Positions 27,583-35,049 of a stretch of 54,098 bases of DNA are shown here, piece by piece. The first letter of the stretch is position 1, and every line of letters starts with the position of its first letter. The stretch covers positions 1 to 54,098 of the forward strand of contig NZ_JACXWX010000031.1 of NCBI RefSeq assembly GCF_014764505.1, written 5' to 3'. A program made the translations under genes and the position numbers. A model generated the notes under the pieces. That model saw nothing but the letters and a program-made list of their open reading frames with translations. It had not been told where the DNA came from and did not search any database. Source of the stretch: Phormidium tenue FACHB-886. Its GTDB lineage: Bacteria > Cyanobacteriota > Cyanobacteriia > Elainellales > Elainellaceae.

Positions 27583-29457
27583 ATGCAATTGAAAAACTCT
27601 TTATCCTTTAGAGGAGTGCGTGAATGGGAGAATCAGTTCCTTGCACTCTTCCCCCACCGATTTGACTATATTTGGGCAGAGCATCCAAGCCAAAGCGCAT
27701 CTGTTGAATGGAAAACAGAAAGCCGGCACCCCTTAAGCGATCGCCTTATCCAACAGGGTGCCTACCTCTATGGCGTCCGCTTTGGTGCTGAAACAAACTA
27801 CTGTCTCCTCGACATTGACACTGCTAGCCTTTATCACCCGAAGCAAGACCCACTCGCCATCTCACGAATTGCTGCCGCACTGGAACCCCTTGGACTTGTC
27901 AGCTATACAGCTTGTACGTCTAGCTACAGCGGCGGTTTACACCTTTATTTTCCCTTCCCACAGACCCAAAGTTCTTGGCAGTTGGCGATCGCCCTTGCTT
28001 GTTTACTCGAAATTGCTGGTTTCAAACTCCAACCCGGACAACTTGAAATCTTTCCCAACCCAAAGCCCTATGTAACTGACGGCACCTTGAGTCTATTCAA
28101 TGCCCATCGATTGCCGCTGCAAATCGGTTCCTATGTGCTGAATGAAGCATTTCAACCCATTTGGAGTGACTCTCATACCTTTGTCAGCCAGTGGCAGCTT
28201 GCCCAGCAGCGTAACGATATTGATAGCAAAACGCTTAAGCAAATTCTCAAACAGTCAAGGCGAAAGCATTTTGGTATTTCAGGAAAAGCCGAGAAATTTA
28301 TTAATGACCTTAATGCTGAAATTGAACTGGGTTGGACAGGTAGTGGACAAACCAATCGGCTCTTAGGACGAATTACGATGAGAACCTACATCTTTCACCA
28401 CATCTTTTCGGGCGGAGAACCGCTAAAAGGGGAAGCACTCGTAGATGAAATTGTGGAAACCGCTCGATCGCTTCCCGGATATGAGGAATGGTGTCGCCAC
28501 CAACACGAGATCGAACATCGTGCAGAAGAGTGGGCAAGATGTATTGAGAATAGCCACTACTTTCACTTTGGCGATCAGCACAAGAAACCAAAGCTGGAAG
28601 TGCAAGATCCAGAGCTAACGGCTGCCATTGATCAATCTCCATCCTGGAATCAGCGCCGATCTGCTGCAACTAGAGATCGAATCCGACGAGCGATCGCCAA
28701 TCTGCTAGAAACCAATAGTCTTCCTGCCAAACCAACTGCTCGATTCCAAACCTTGCTGAAATATGGCATCGGTGGTGCATCTTTGTATCGTCATCGCGAT
28801 CTCTGGCATCCCAGCTATTTTGGCGTTGATCCTGATCAAAATATTGGAAATATATTGGAACGCTCTGTAGAAGTGCATGCATACTTCAATACGGGCAGCC
28901 AGGTAGATTGTATTGAAAGCAAATCTAACTGGCATAGCCCGTCAAGCTTATTACCTATGAATGATGGTGATAAGGCGCCTGACAAGGCTTCTAGCGATTG
29001 TACTGATTCCAGCAGCCTTCCTAATCCCAGTAATCTTTCTGTTCATTTTCATGCTCATTCTGCTCAGCCCTCAAGTACACAGCCTTTGCAGGGTATGCAA
29101 TACGTTCAACAGGGGCTGTCCAGTATCAAAGCCTCTCAACAAACCTTTCAGGAGGTAGCTCGTACCGTGCGTTGGCAGGCTCTCTCTGAAGGGAAATCGC
29201 AGTATCCATCTGATAAGGCTGATGTAGCAGAACGGCGACAGATTGAGCGGATGCAGCAATTTCTAGACTCTGGTGATCCAATCCTAGTTGCGGAGGCGAT
29301 GGCATGGGCAGTCAAGCGGGGTGTTTTGCACCTGAGTCAGCCTCAACTACCGCTACCAACGGATGCCCAAGGATGGCAGCCAGATCGCCCTCAGATAGCT
29401 GACCAAGGGCGATCGCAATTGCAATTTAGGGAGGGTAGGAATGGTCAATTGGAGTAG
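27583..29457 (+). CDS. Replication protein with archaeo-eukaryotic-primase-like domain
   Basis: 624 residues from the ATG at 27583 (MQLKNSLSFRGVREWE), which is preceded by GGAGTAG; a TTG 60 bases upstream is less likely. Catalytic motifs of the AEP superfamily are visible: D77-I-D79 (YCLLDIDTASLY), SSYSGGLHLYF with H120, then GQLEIFPNPK and FNAHRLPLQ. Known proteins of this type in cyanobacterial plasmids prime or replicate the plasmid. The middle (about 240-330) is helical, and the C-terminal half is Ser/Gln-rich and low complexity, with no clear helicase motifs. It lies directly behind the iteron array, which supports a role in initiation. Confidence 0.8.
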   Translation: MQLKNSLSFRGVREWENQFLALFPHRFDYIWAEHPSQSASVEWKTESRHPLSDRLIQQGAYLYGVRFGAETNYCLLDIDTASLYHPKQDPLAISRIAAALEPLGLVSYTACTSSYSGGLHLYFPFPQTQSSWQLAIALACLLEIAGFKLQPGQLEIFPNPKPYVTDGTLSLFNAHRLPLQIGSYVLNEAFQPIWSDSHTFVSQWQLAQQRNDIDSKTLKQILKQSRRKHFGISGKAEKFINDLNAEIELGWTGSGQTNRLLGRITMRTYIFHHIFSGGEPLKGEALVDEIVETARSLPGYEEWCRHQHEIEHRAEEWARCIENSHYFHFGDQHKKPKLEVQDPELTAAIDQSPSWNQRRSAATRDRIRRAIANLLETNSLPAKPTARFQTLLKYGIGGASLYRHRDLWHPSYFGVDPDQNIGNILERSVEVHAYFNTGSQVDCIESKSNWHSPSSLLPMNDGDKAPDKASSDCTDSSSLPNPSNLSVHFHAHSAQPSSTQPLQGMQYVQQGLSSIKASQQTFQEVARTVRWQALSEGKSQYPSDKADVAERRQIERMQQFLDSGDPILVAEAMAWAVKRGVLHLSQPQLPLPTDAQGWQPDRPQIADQGRSQLQFREGRNGQLE

Positions 29458-29593
29458 CGCGATCAGCCGCGGGGTAAGTAGAACAGGGGCGATCGCCGTG
29501 GAAGCTGAATGTGCCTGTTAGAAGCGGTTTCTATCCAATTAGTTCTAGCTGAAGAACCTTAAACTGTATCGGTTTGTGTTTTCAAATAATCCT

Positions 29594-29604
29594 GTACTTA
29601 AGAA
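29594..29604 (-). repeat. Isolated GTAC motif before the DUF6788 gene
   Basis: GTACTTAAGAA is the leftward form of the motif arrayed at 24.3 and 30.0 kb, with one base changed. It ends three bases before the ATG at 29608, so a protein bound here would block translation initiation or transcription of that gene. Confidence 0.5.
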
Positions 29605-29607
29605 CCT

Positions 29608-29955
29608 ATGCCCAAGTGCTATGACTTCAACAAACTCCGCACTGCACTACACAGCCTTCCCTTAGAGCAGGCAAGGCAACTGTATACCGAGCTAGGTGCG
29701 ATTGTGCAAGAACTAGAACAACAATCATCCACTCCGACGGCAGTTCAAGCAAAAGGGCGCGAAGTTGCCGAGGCAAGACACATTGGCGATTACCTTTACC
29801 AGTTCGAGCGTGTCCGTTGTGGCAAAGTGGGATGTAGGTGTGCGGGGGAAGGTGGCGAATTGCATGGACCTTATTGGTATGCCTACTGGCGAGAAGATGG
29901 CAGACTCAGGAGCCGCTATATAGGCAAACGATTTCGGCAAATTGAAGCAGAGTGA
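29608..29955 (+). CDS. DUF6788-type small protein with zinc-ribbon-like C-terminus
   Basis: 115 residues. The N-terminal half is a charged helix (LRTALHSLPLEQARQLYTEL) with a likely coiled coil. The C-terminal half carries RCGKVGCRCAGEGGELHGPY and WYAYWREDGRLRSRYIGKR, a CGKxGCxC cysteine cluster plus an aromatic patch common to DUF6788-like proteins. Members of this family often accompany mobile elements; the function is not known. Here it sits just inside the right-hand GTAC array, 150 bases behind the primase gene, and may belong to the mobile module. Confidence 0.75.
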   Translation: MPKCYDFNKLRTALHSLPLEQARQLYTELGAIVQELEQQSSTPTAVQAKGREVAEARHIGDYLYQFERVRCGKVGCRCAGEGGELHGPYWYAYWREDGRLRSRYIGKRFRQIEAE

Positions 29956-30025
29956 GTACAGAGGAGGGTACCTGATCCTGTAATAGGATGACTTCTGTGG
30001 ACTTTCACCAAAGCCCTTTGACTAT

Positions 30026-30111
30026 TTCTTAGGTACAAATTTGCATTCTTAGGTACAGCTTCACTCGCCTGGTGTTATCTGTACATAAGAGTATAGAGTT
30101 GTACCTAAGAA
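30026..30111. repeat. Right-hand array of four TTCTTAGGTAC motifs (two right, two left)
   Basis: TTCTTAGGTAC occurs at 30026-30036 and 30046-30056, 20 bases apart. The inverted forms GTACATAAGAG (30081-30091) and GTACCTAAGAA (30101-30111) are again 20 bases apart. The order two right, two left matches the array at 24321-24419, which has 19-base spacing. A partial TTCTTAGCG lies near 30132. The two arrays bracket the HTH gene, the iterons, the primase-like gene and the DUF6788 gene. Confidence 0.85.
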
Positions 30112-30216
30112 GCTTGGGAATGGTTTTTCCATTTCTTAGCGAATCATAAAACCAATGATGAGATTCAAGACTTTCAATATGGGGATAGGAACCTTGAGCA
30201 GAGTGGTGAAATGGAT

Positions 30217-30837
30217 TTAGATTCGTTCTAAATATGATTTAATTTCCTTCTCAATATACTCAAAATCCTCATAGTGGTTTACAAAATCTAGATGGTCTGT
30301 TTCTATAGCTAATACTGGACATATCTTGAAATGCTTTATCCATTCCTCGTAAAAAGCATTAAGCTCTGTCAAATATTTCTGATCAATCTTCCGTTCCTGA
30401 TAGCGATCGCGCTGTAAGATTCTACTCATCAGTACAGGAACAGAGGCACGCAGATAAATGACAAGACTGGGCGATGGCAGCAGACGAATAAGTTCGTTGT
30501 AGAAACTGCGATATAAGAACCAATCCTCTGCGTTGATATAGTTCTTCTGGTAAAGATTCTGAGCAAAAATGTCTCCATCTTCATAAATACTCCGATCCTG
30601 TACGATCGACTGCTCTCGCATTAGTAGGGGCTTATAGCTGCGAAGGCGACACATTAGGAAAAACATTTGTGAGTGAAATGCCCACTGCTGCGGATCGTCC
30701 TGGAAATCCGCAAGGTATGGGTTAGCTTCGGCTTGCTCAAGAATGGCTTGCCAGCCCAACTTATTGGATAGCATTGAGGTTAAGCTCGATTTTCCAACTC
30801 CAATATTGCCTGCGATCGTCACAAAGTAGTTAGCCAT
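30217..30837 (-). CDS. Deoxynucleoside kinase
   Basis: 206 residues from the ATG at 30837 (MANYFVTIAGNIGVGKSSLT); a TTG two codons upstream is the alternative. The P-loop GNIGVGKSS is at about 9-17. ANPYLADFQDDPQQWAFHSQ and the DRSIYEDGDIFAQN box with its Asp-Arg-Ser match the dNK/dGK family. The LID arginines are in LQRDRYQERK. It phosphorylates deoxynucleosides (probably dA/dG) to salvage dNTP precursors. It lies next to a plasmid replication module and could supply precursors, but the link is only positional. Confidence 0.88.
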   Translation of the reverse strand: MANYFVTIAGNIGVGKSSLTSMLSNKLGWQAILEQAEANPYLADFQDDPQQWAFHSQMFFLMCRLRSYKPLLMREQSIVQDRSIYEDGDIFAQNLYQKNYINAEDWFLYRSFYNELIRLLPSPSLVIYLRASVPVLMSRILQRDRYQERKIDQKYLTELNAFYEEWIKHFKICPVLAIETDHLDFVNHYEDFEYIEKEIKSYLERI

Positions 30838-30921
30838 GCTCAAGAAAAAGGGGTTACTGAATGCAATAAGGCTGTAATTTCAAACAGTTTAAAGGACAGA
30901 TTTAATACCTGCCGTACAAAG

Positions 30922-31281
30922 GTGAGAGATGCCCAAAATCATCTGCTATATTACGTCGCGCAGATTCAAGATGTCGCCGAACAGCACATCCTTGAGCGCA
31001 CCAGAAATGAGTTCATCCCAATCGTTGGACATGAACCCTGAACTCCCTTCACCACTATTCCCAGCTTTCTTGGACTGCTAAACCCTGAAATTTATGACAA
31101 ATGGGCTAAAAAAGCCAAGCACATGGGGAAGCAAGCCTTAACGAACAGCGATCGGCTAGTGAGTCTGCTCAGCGCCAGTCTGGGTCTAGAACGCTTGTCT
31201 TCGGGCAAAGTCTTGTCTTCGGGCAAAGTGCAGTTGATTATGAAAGCCTGTAAGGCGACAGGACTGATGAGGCAGCGTTGA
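30922..31281 (+). pseudogene. Decayed gene of unknown family, broken by an in-frame TGA
   Basis: One frame is open through the region except for a TGA at 31039-31041. It reads QNHLLYYVAQIQDVAEQHIL, ERTRNEFIPIVGHEP, stop, TPFTTIPSFLGLLNPEIYDK, then KHMGKQALTNSDRLVSLLSA, and ends LMRQR. Composition is clearly protein-like. No initiation codon is obvious; GTG at 30922 is possible. Near the end, an 18-bp tandem duplication adds six residues (LSSGKV twice). No family was recognised. Confidence 0.5.
31194..31229 (+). repeat. 18-bp perfect in-frame tandem duplication
   Basis: CTTGTCTTCGGGCAAAGT occurs twice (31194-31211 and 31212-31229) and adds LSSGKV to the decayed reading frame. Confidence 0.95.
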
Positions 31282-31464
31282 TGGAATGCAGTCGCCTGTA
31301 GATAAAGTGAATAGAGCGGCTATGACGCTTTCCATTACCCCTGTAGAGACTCAAGTCTGGGTAGCCTTTGATTCAATCATTTAAATGCTCACCAATCTCT
31401 TGAGTAGCACCATTAAATTCTCTGTTGCCAATACAACAGTTACTCTGTATTCATCCCCAGCCCA

Positions 31465-31880
31465 ATGCTGTTTTGTTCCAAGTCGAAGACCAAGGTTGAG
31501 GAATTCCCAGTCACTAAACCTGTCTCAGTGGTTGATGACGAAGCACTCCGCGAACTGGCCTGCATTTGTCTGTTGGGCAGGTTGGGAGGTGATTTGGGCC
31601 GAAATCAGGCAGCGAAGCATTCTGGAAAGCAAAAACAAACGCTCTAGACACAATTTTCCCGGATGTTTTCATGCCTGACATGAACAGCTTTTGTTGCCCT
31701 GAAAAAGCGAAGGAAAATCCAGCCAACCAACTTAGTCCGGTCATCGTGCTGACAGCCAAACTATTGCCAGACGATTGAGATCGCTTCGCACAGATGGAAC
31801 TGGCTGGATTTATCACAAAGCCTTTCGGTTCGCTATTAATTTGTGAACAAATTGCTGAGATGCTGAAGTGGAGCCTGTAG
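31465..31880 (+). pseudogene. Frameshifted response-regulator receiver domain
   Basis: Pieces in several frames rebuild a receiver. VVDDEALRELACICLLG (around 31528-31580) is the acidic-pocket strand and first helix. GWEVIWAEIRQRSILES follows in another frame. ALDTIFPDVFMPDMN (around 31641-31685) holds the phospho-acceptor Asp. PVIVLTAKLLPDD, a stop codon, DRFAQMELAGFITKPFGSLL then QIAEMLKWSL finish the domain, with the conserved KPF near the end. At least one frameshift and one nonsense codon are present. It is a dead relative of the single-domain regulators common in cyanobacteria. Confidence 0.75.
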
Positions 31881-31903
31881 CGTTCGCTGCCTACCTAGTT
31901 CTC

Positions 31904-32389
31904 TCAAGCATTGACTGAAAGTGCAGGCTGGTTCGGACTGGAGAAGGGCTTGCTAAACGAGAAGGCATAAGGCGTCGAGCCATGACAGCGGAGATGCTCT
32001 AGTCGCTCCTTAGCTTCAACAATTGTTGGTAGATGTCCTACAGGAATCCACCACAATGCCATGATCGGCTGGGTCGACCGCTCAAACCAGCGTCGCCGAT
32101 CGCGCATGATAGCCGCATGTGCACCGCCATAGACGTAGCTGGATAAAGCTTCAACCGATCGCCACACCGTCAGCGTGATCAAAATTCGCTCATCCTCAAA
32201 GGCACGAATGTTGGTCGCATCTTCGGCTCCTTCACCCCGCAGCCGCCAGACAAACCCAGGATCGGCATCGGCAACCGCATTGATGTCGCGAATTTGGGCA
32301 ATAAAATCTGCCATTGAGGGATCGTCAAGCGGGGCACGGAGCGTAGCAGTATTGACCTGAGCAAGATAAAAAGACGGAGTCAGACTCAT
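31904..32389 (-). CDS. DUF3291 protein
   Basis: 161 residues. The core carries VWRLRGEGAEDATNIRAFED, LITLTVWRSVEALSSYVYGG, HAAIMRDRRRWFER then MALWWIPVGHLPTIVEAKER, which are signatures of DUF3291, a fold related to ferredoxin-like antibiotic-biosynthesis monooxygenase (ABM) domains. Members are small cytoplasmic proteins, often with PadR or pirin genes; the function is unknown. It lies 262 bases downstream of the PadR gene in the same direction, so it may be a PadR target. Confidence 0.85.
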   Translation of the reverse strand: MSLTPSFYLAQVNTATLRAPLDDPSMADFIAQIRDINAVADADPGFVWRLRGEGAEDATNIRAFEDERILITLTVWRSVEALSSYVYGGAHAAIMRDRRRWFERSTQPIMALWWIPVGHLPTIVEAKERLEHLRCHGSTPYAFSFSKPFSSPNQPALSVNA

Positions 32390-32651
32390 TGTTAAAAGCT
32401 CCTAGCTAAATTGCAGCAGTCTCAGTCTACCCAGGCGCAAGCTGCCGCATCTATCTAAGGAAATAACTTTTGAACGACTTTTTCGGTAATCAGCATTACA
32501 AGATGGCGATTAAGGAGATAATAATTCCCAAAGCAGAATAGTTTGCCGCCTCCTTGGAAAAAGCAGACGGTCGATCAAATATTTATTTTGAGAGAATAAT
32601 TTCCTCAGATGTCTCCATCTGATATTTCGCCATCAGTATATTCAACGGAAC

Positions 32652-33209
32652 TCACGCTTCAAGCCCTTCCCCTGATTGAGAGGCAATGAATCCGATCGCA
32701 TCCTTCAGCCAAGTTAAATAAGTCTGTTCCCGTCGCCTCACCAGCTCCAATGCTAGTCGCTGCATTCTCTGTTCCCGAGAGGCTATCGGATCATTGAGGA
32801 GTGGAACATGCATTGCTTCACATTCGGCTAGCTTTTTGCGCCGTGCCTCAAACTCTTGCTCTAAGAGACGGATAATTTCATCGTTGGGTAGCTGGGCAGC
32901 AAAGTGAAGCTGCGCGAGCAAAGGTTCTCGCAGGATCGACAGGGGATGGTGTGTCTGGAGCCATTGAATTAACTCTGATTTACCGGCTTCTGTGATCCGG
33001 TAAATCTTCCGATTGGGGCGATCGTGCTGGATCTCGACAGTGCAAGTTGCCCAACCCTGCGCCTCCAGCTTGTCCAGCGTGCGATAAATCTGTGCTTGAT
33101 CGGCTTGCCAGAGATAGGCAATGCAATCATCAAAGCACTCTGTTTTGAGATCGTAGCCACTCCGCTCTTGCTGCTGGAGCAGACCAAGAATGACATGGGC
33201 GAGAGACAT
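32652..33209 (-). CDS. PadR-family transcriptional regulator
   Basis: 185 residues. The winged helix is at 1-85: SLAHVILGLLQQQERSGYDL, YRTLDKLEAQGWATC, then RPNRKIYRITEAGKSEL with the typical PadR wing. The C-terminal half is a helical dimerisation region (EQEFEARRKKLAECEA). PadR proteins are repressors that release DNA on binding phenolic or other small ligands. The gene is divergent from the pirin gene; a perfect 18-bp palindrome 66 bases upstream of its start is the probable operator for both. Confidence 0.92.
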   Translation of the reverse strand: MSLAHVILGLLQQQERSGYDLKTECFDDCIAYLWQADQAQIYRTLDKLEAQGWATCTVEIQHDRPNRKIYRITEAGKSELIQWLQTHHPLSILREPLLAQLHFAAQLPNDEIIRLLEQEFEARRKKLAECEAMHVPLLNDPIASREQRMQRLALELVRRREQTYLTWLKDAIGFIASQSGEGLEA

Positions 33210-33274
33210 AGACGGTTTACCGTACTGAGAGGGGGTTAAGCCCTACTCGTGAGCTTTATATATTCATATGCTAC

Positions 33275-33292
33275 TATATGATTAATCATATA
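33275..33292. promoter_or_regulatory. Perfect 18-bp palindrome in the padR/pirin divergent promoter (probable PadR operator)
   Basis: TATATGATTAATCATATA is its own reverse complement. It lies between the divergent starts at 33209 and 33342. A second half-site CATATG lies nearby at 33265. It is the usual kind of site for a homodimeric winged-helix repressor. Confidence 0.75.
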
Positions 33293-33341
33293 TAGGACAG
33301 GCAATAGGCATAAAGTTGCTCAGTTCTGAGGAGATTACAAT

Positions 33342-34235
33342 ATGACCGTGCAAACTCGAACGCTACGAACCATTGCCGGAGTCATCAGCAGCGTTGAAAC
33401 CCTAGAAGGGGCAGGCTTTTTGGTACGTCGTCCCTTTCCCAAAAGCAGCTTCTCAGAGTTCGATCCTTTCCTTCTCCTTGATGAACTGGGTCCTGTAGAC
33501 CTCAAACCCGGTCAAGCCAAAGGTGCACCGGATCACCCCCATCGTGGGTTTGAAACCGTTAGCTATATTCTGGATGGACGGCTAGAACACAAAGATTCTG
33601 AGGGACATGCCGGGCAGCTGAACTCAGGCGATGTGCAGTGGATGACAGCAGGCGCGGGGGTTGTGCATTCCGAGATGCCGGAGGCAGAATTTACCCGCAC
33701 CGGAGGACGGCTACATGGCATTCAGCTTTGGGTCAATCTGCCGCAGCGAGACAAAATGATTGCTCCTCGCTATCAAGAAATTCCGGCGGCTCAGATTCCG
33801 GTGGCTCAAACAGAAGATGGTGCTGTGATGGTACGGGTAATCGCAGGTGAAGCATTGGGGGCAAAAGCAGTGATCGAAACCCGCACGCCGATCATTTACC
33901 TTCACTTTACGCTGCAGCCGGGCGCCACGATCGTTCAGCCTGTACCAGAAGAGTATAACGCCTTTGCCTATGTGCTGGATGGGGCTGGTTTATTTGGCCC
34001 AGAGCAAGAGCGGGGTGACGATGGGCAGATGGTGATTTTTGCTCAGGATGGGGCAGAAGTGACGATCACCAACCCTGCTGATGCCCAAAAGCCTCTCGAT
34101 CTTCTGCTAATTGCAGGAGTACCGCTTAACGAACCTGTTGTGCGCTACGGTCCCTTTGTCATGAATACCGAAGCCGAAATACTGCAAGCAATGGACGATT
34201 ACCGCAATGGAAGGATGGGACAGATTAATGCTTAA
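33342..34235 (+). CDS. Pirin family protein
   Basis: 297 residues, bicupin. The metal-binding cupin carries GAPDHPHRGFETVSYILDG with the two His and HSEMPE with the third His and Glu. LDGRLEHKDSEGHAGQLNSG and QWMTAGAGVVHSEMP are standard pirin boxes. Pirins bind iron and act as redox-responsive cofactors or quercetinases; the role in cyanobacteria is open. The gene is divergent from padR across the palindrome, and the following gene overlaps its stop by 8 bases, making a probable two-gene operon. Confidence 0.9.
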   Translation: MTVQTRTLRTIAGVISSVETLEGAGFLVRRPFPKSSFSEFDPFLLLDELGPVDLKPGQAKGAPDHPHRGFETVSYILDGRLEHKDSEGHAGQLNSGDVQWMTAGAGVVHSEMPEAEFTRTGGRLHGIQLWVNLPQRDKMIAPRYQEIPAAQIPVAQTEDGAVMVRVIAGEALGAKAVIETRTPIIYLHFTLQPGATIVQPVPEEYNAFAYVLDGAGLFGPEQERGDDGQMVIFAQDGAEVTITNPADAQKPLDLLLIAGVPLNEPVVRYGPFVMNTEAEILQAMDDYRNGRMGQINA

Positions 34236-34638
34236 CACACTGCAACAGCGCATCAACCAACAGCAATTTCTGCGTCAGCTCCGGGTTAAATTGCTCCGTC
34301 TGCACAAGCTCCTGCTAGACATGGAATGTTTTACGTATGAGCAGGTGCGCGGAAAAGTTTCCAAAGGCGAATTGCTGCAGCTCGTGATCTATCACAATCA
34401 GTTTGCCTGGTTGCATCGGCTCTCAGAGCTAATCGTACAGATTGATGAGCTGCGACAAGCCGATGAACCCGTGACGCCCGAAACGGTCGCTGCTCTTGTC
34501 ATTGATGTTCAAACGCTGTTAACTCCCGATGAATTAGGCGACGATTTTGCGATGAAGTACGATGCAGCATTTCAACGCAACCCCGATGTAGTGTTAGCCC
34601 ATGCAGATGTTGTAACGCTACTGGGTTCTAACGCTTAA
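34228..34638 (+). CDS. Small helical protein, cotranscribed with pirin, unknown function
   Basis: 136 residues from the ATG at 34228, which overlaps the pirin stop (ATGCTTAA, 8 shared bases) and is preceded by the GGAAGGATGGGA stretch; starts further upstream are unlikely. The protein is mostly helical and rich in Leu and Gln (NQQQFLRQLRVKLLRLHKLL, then ECFTYEQVRGKVSKGELLQL). No transmembrane segments. I did not recognise the family. Translational coupling to pirin suggests a partner role. A strong terminator follows 17 bases after the stop. Confidence 0.7.
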   Translation: MLNTLQQRINQQQFLRQLRVKLLRLHKLLLDMECFTYEQVRGKVSKGELLQLVIYHNQFAWLHRLSELIVQIDELRQADEPVTPETVAALVIDVQTLLTPDELGDDFAMKYDAAFQRNPDVVLAHADVVTLLGSNA

Positions 34639-34654
34639 CAATAGGCCAAAATCT

Positions 34655-34692
34655 ATTCGTCCAGGCTGGCTTCAGCCTGGACGAATTTTTTC
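34655..34692 (+). terminator. Rho-independent terminator of the pirin operon
   Basis: Arms 34655-34668 (ATTCGTCCAGGCTG) and 34673-34686 are perfect complements with a GCTT loop, followed by six T. This is the clearest terminator in the window. Confidence 0.92.
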
Positions 34693-35049
34693 TATCCATT
34701 CATTACATGGCACTACGCACCTAGATCGAGCTCCTTTTTGTGGAGAAGCCTTGCTGTGCAGCACTGCTCCACAAAAATTGTTTTAACGAATGCGTCTAGG
34801 ACTATAACTGTGGATATGGAGATGATGAATAATGGTAAACAAATGACAGACAGGATTAGCAACCGATCGCAAATATAGCAGTGACCTGGAAAGCCGCTCT
34901 ACTGGAATTAAAACCACTTCTCTGTTAAGCTCGCTTAAGCTTGCTCTAAACCAGGCTAATTGCACTGAGGTAACGGCAAGCCTCAGACAGTCTCCAAGCG
35001 AACAAACCCAACTTAAAATAAAAGAGACTATACAAAATGGTCTTCACGC
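34693..35049. other. Spacer without recognisable gene
   Basis: AT-rich run between the pirin operon and the second STAND gene. No coding frame is convincing. It probably holds the promoter of the STAND gene. Confidence 0.45.
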
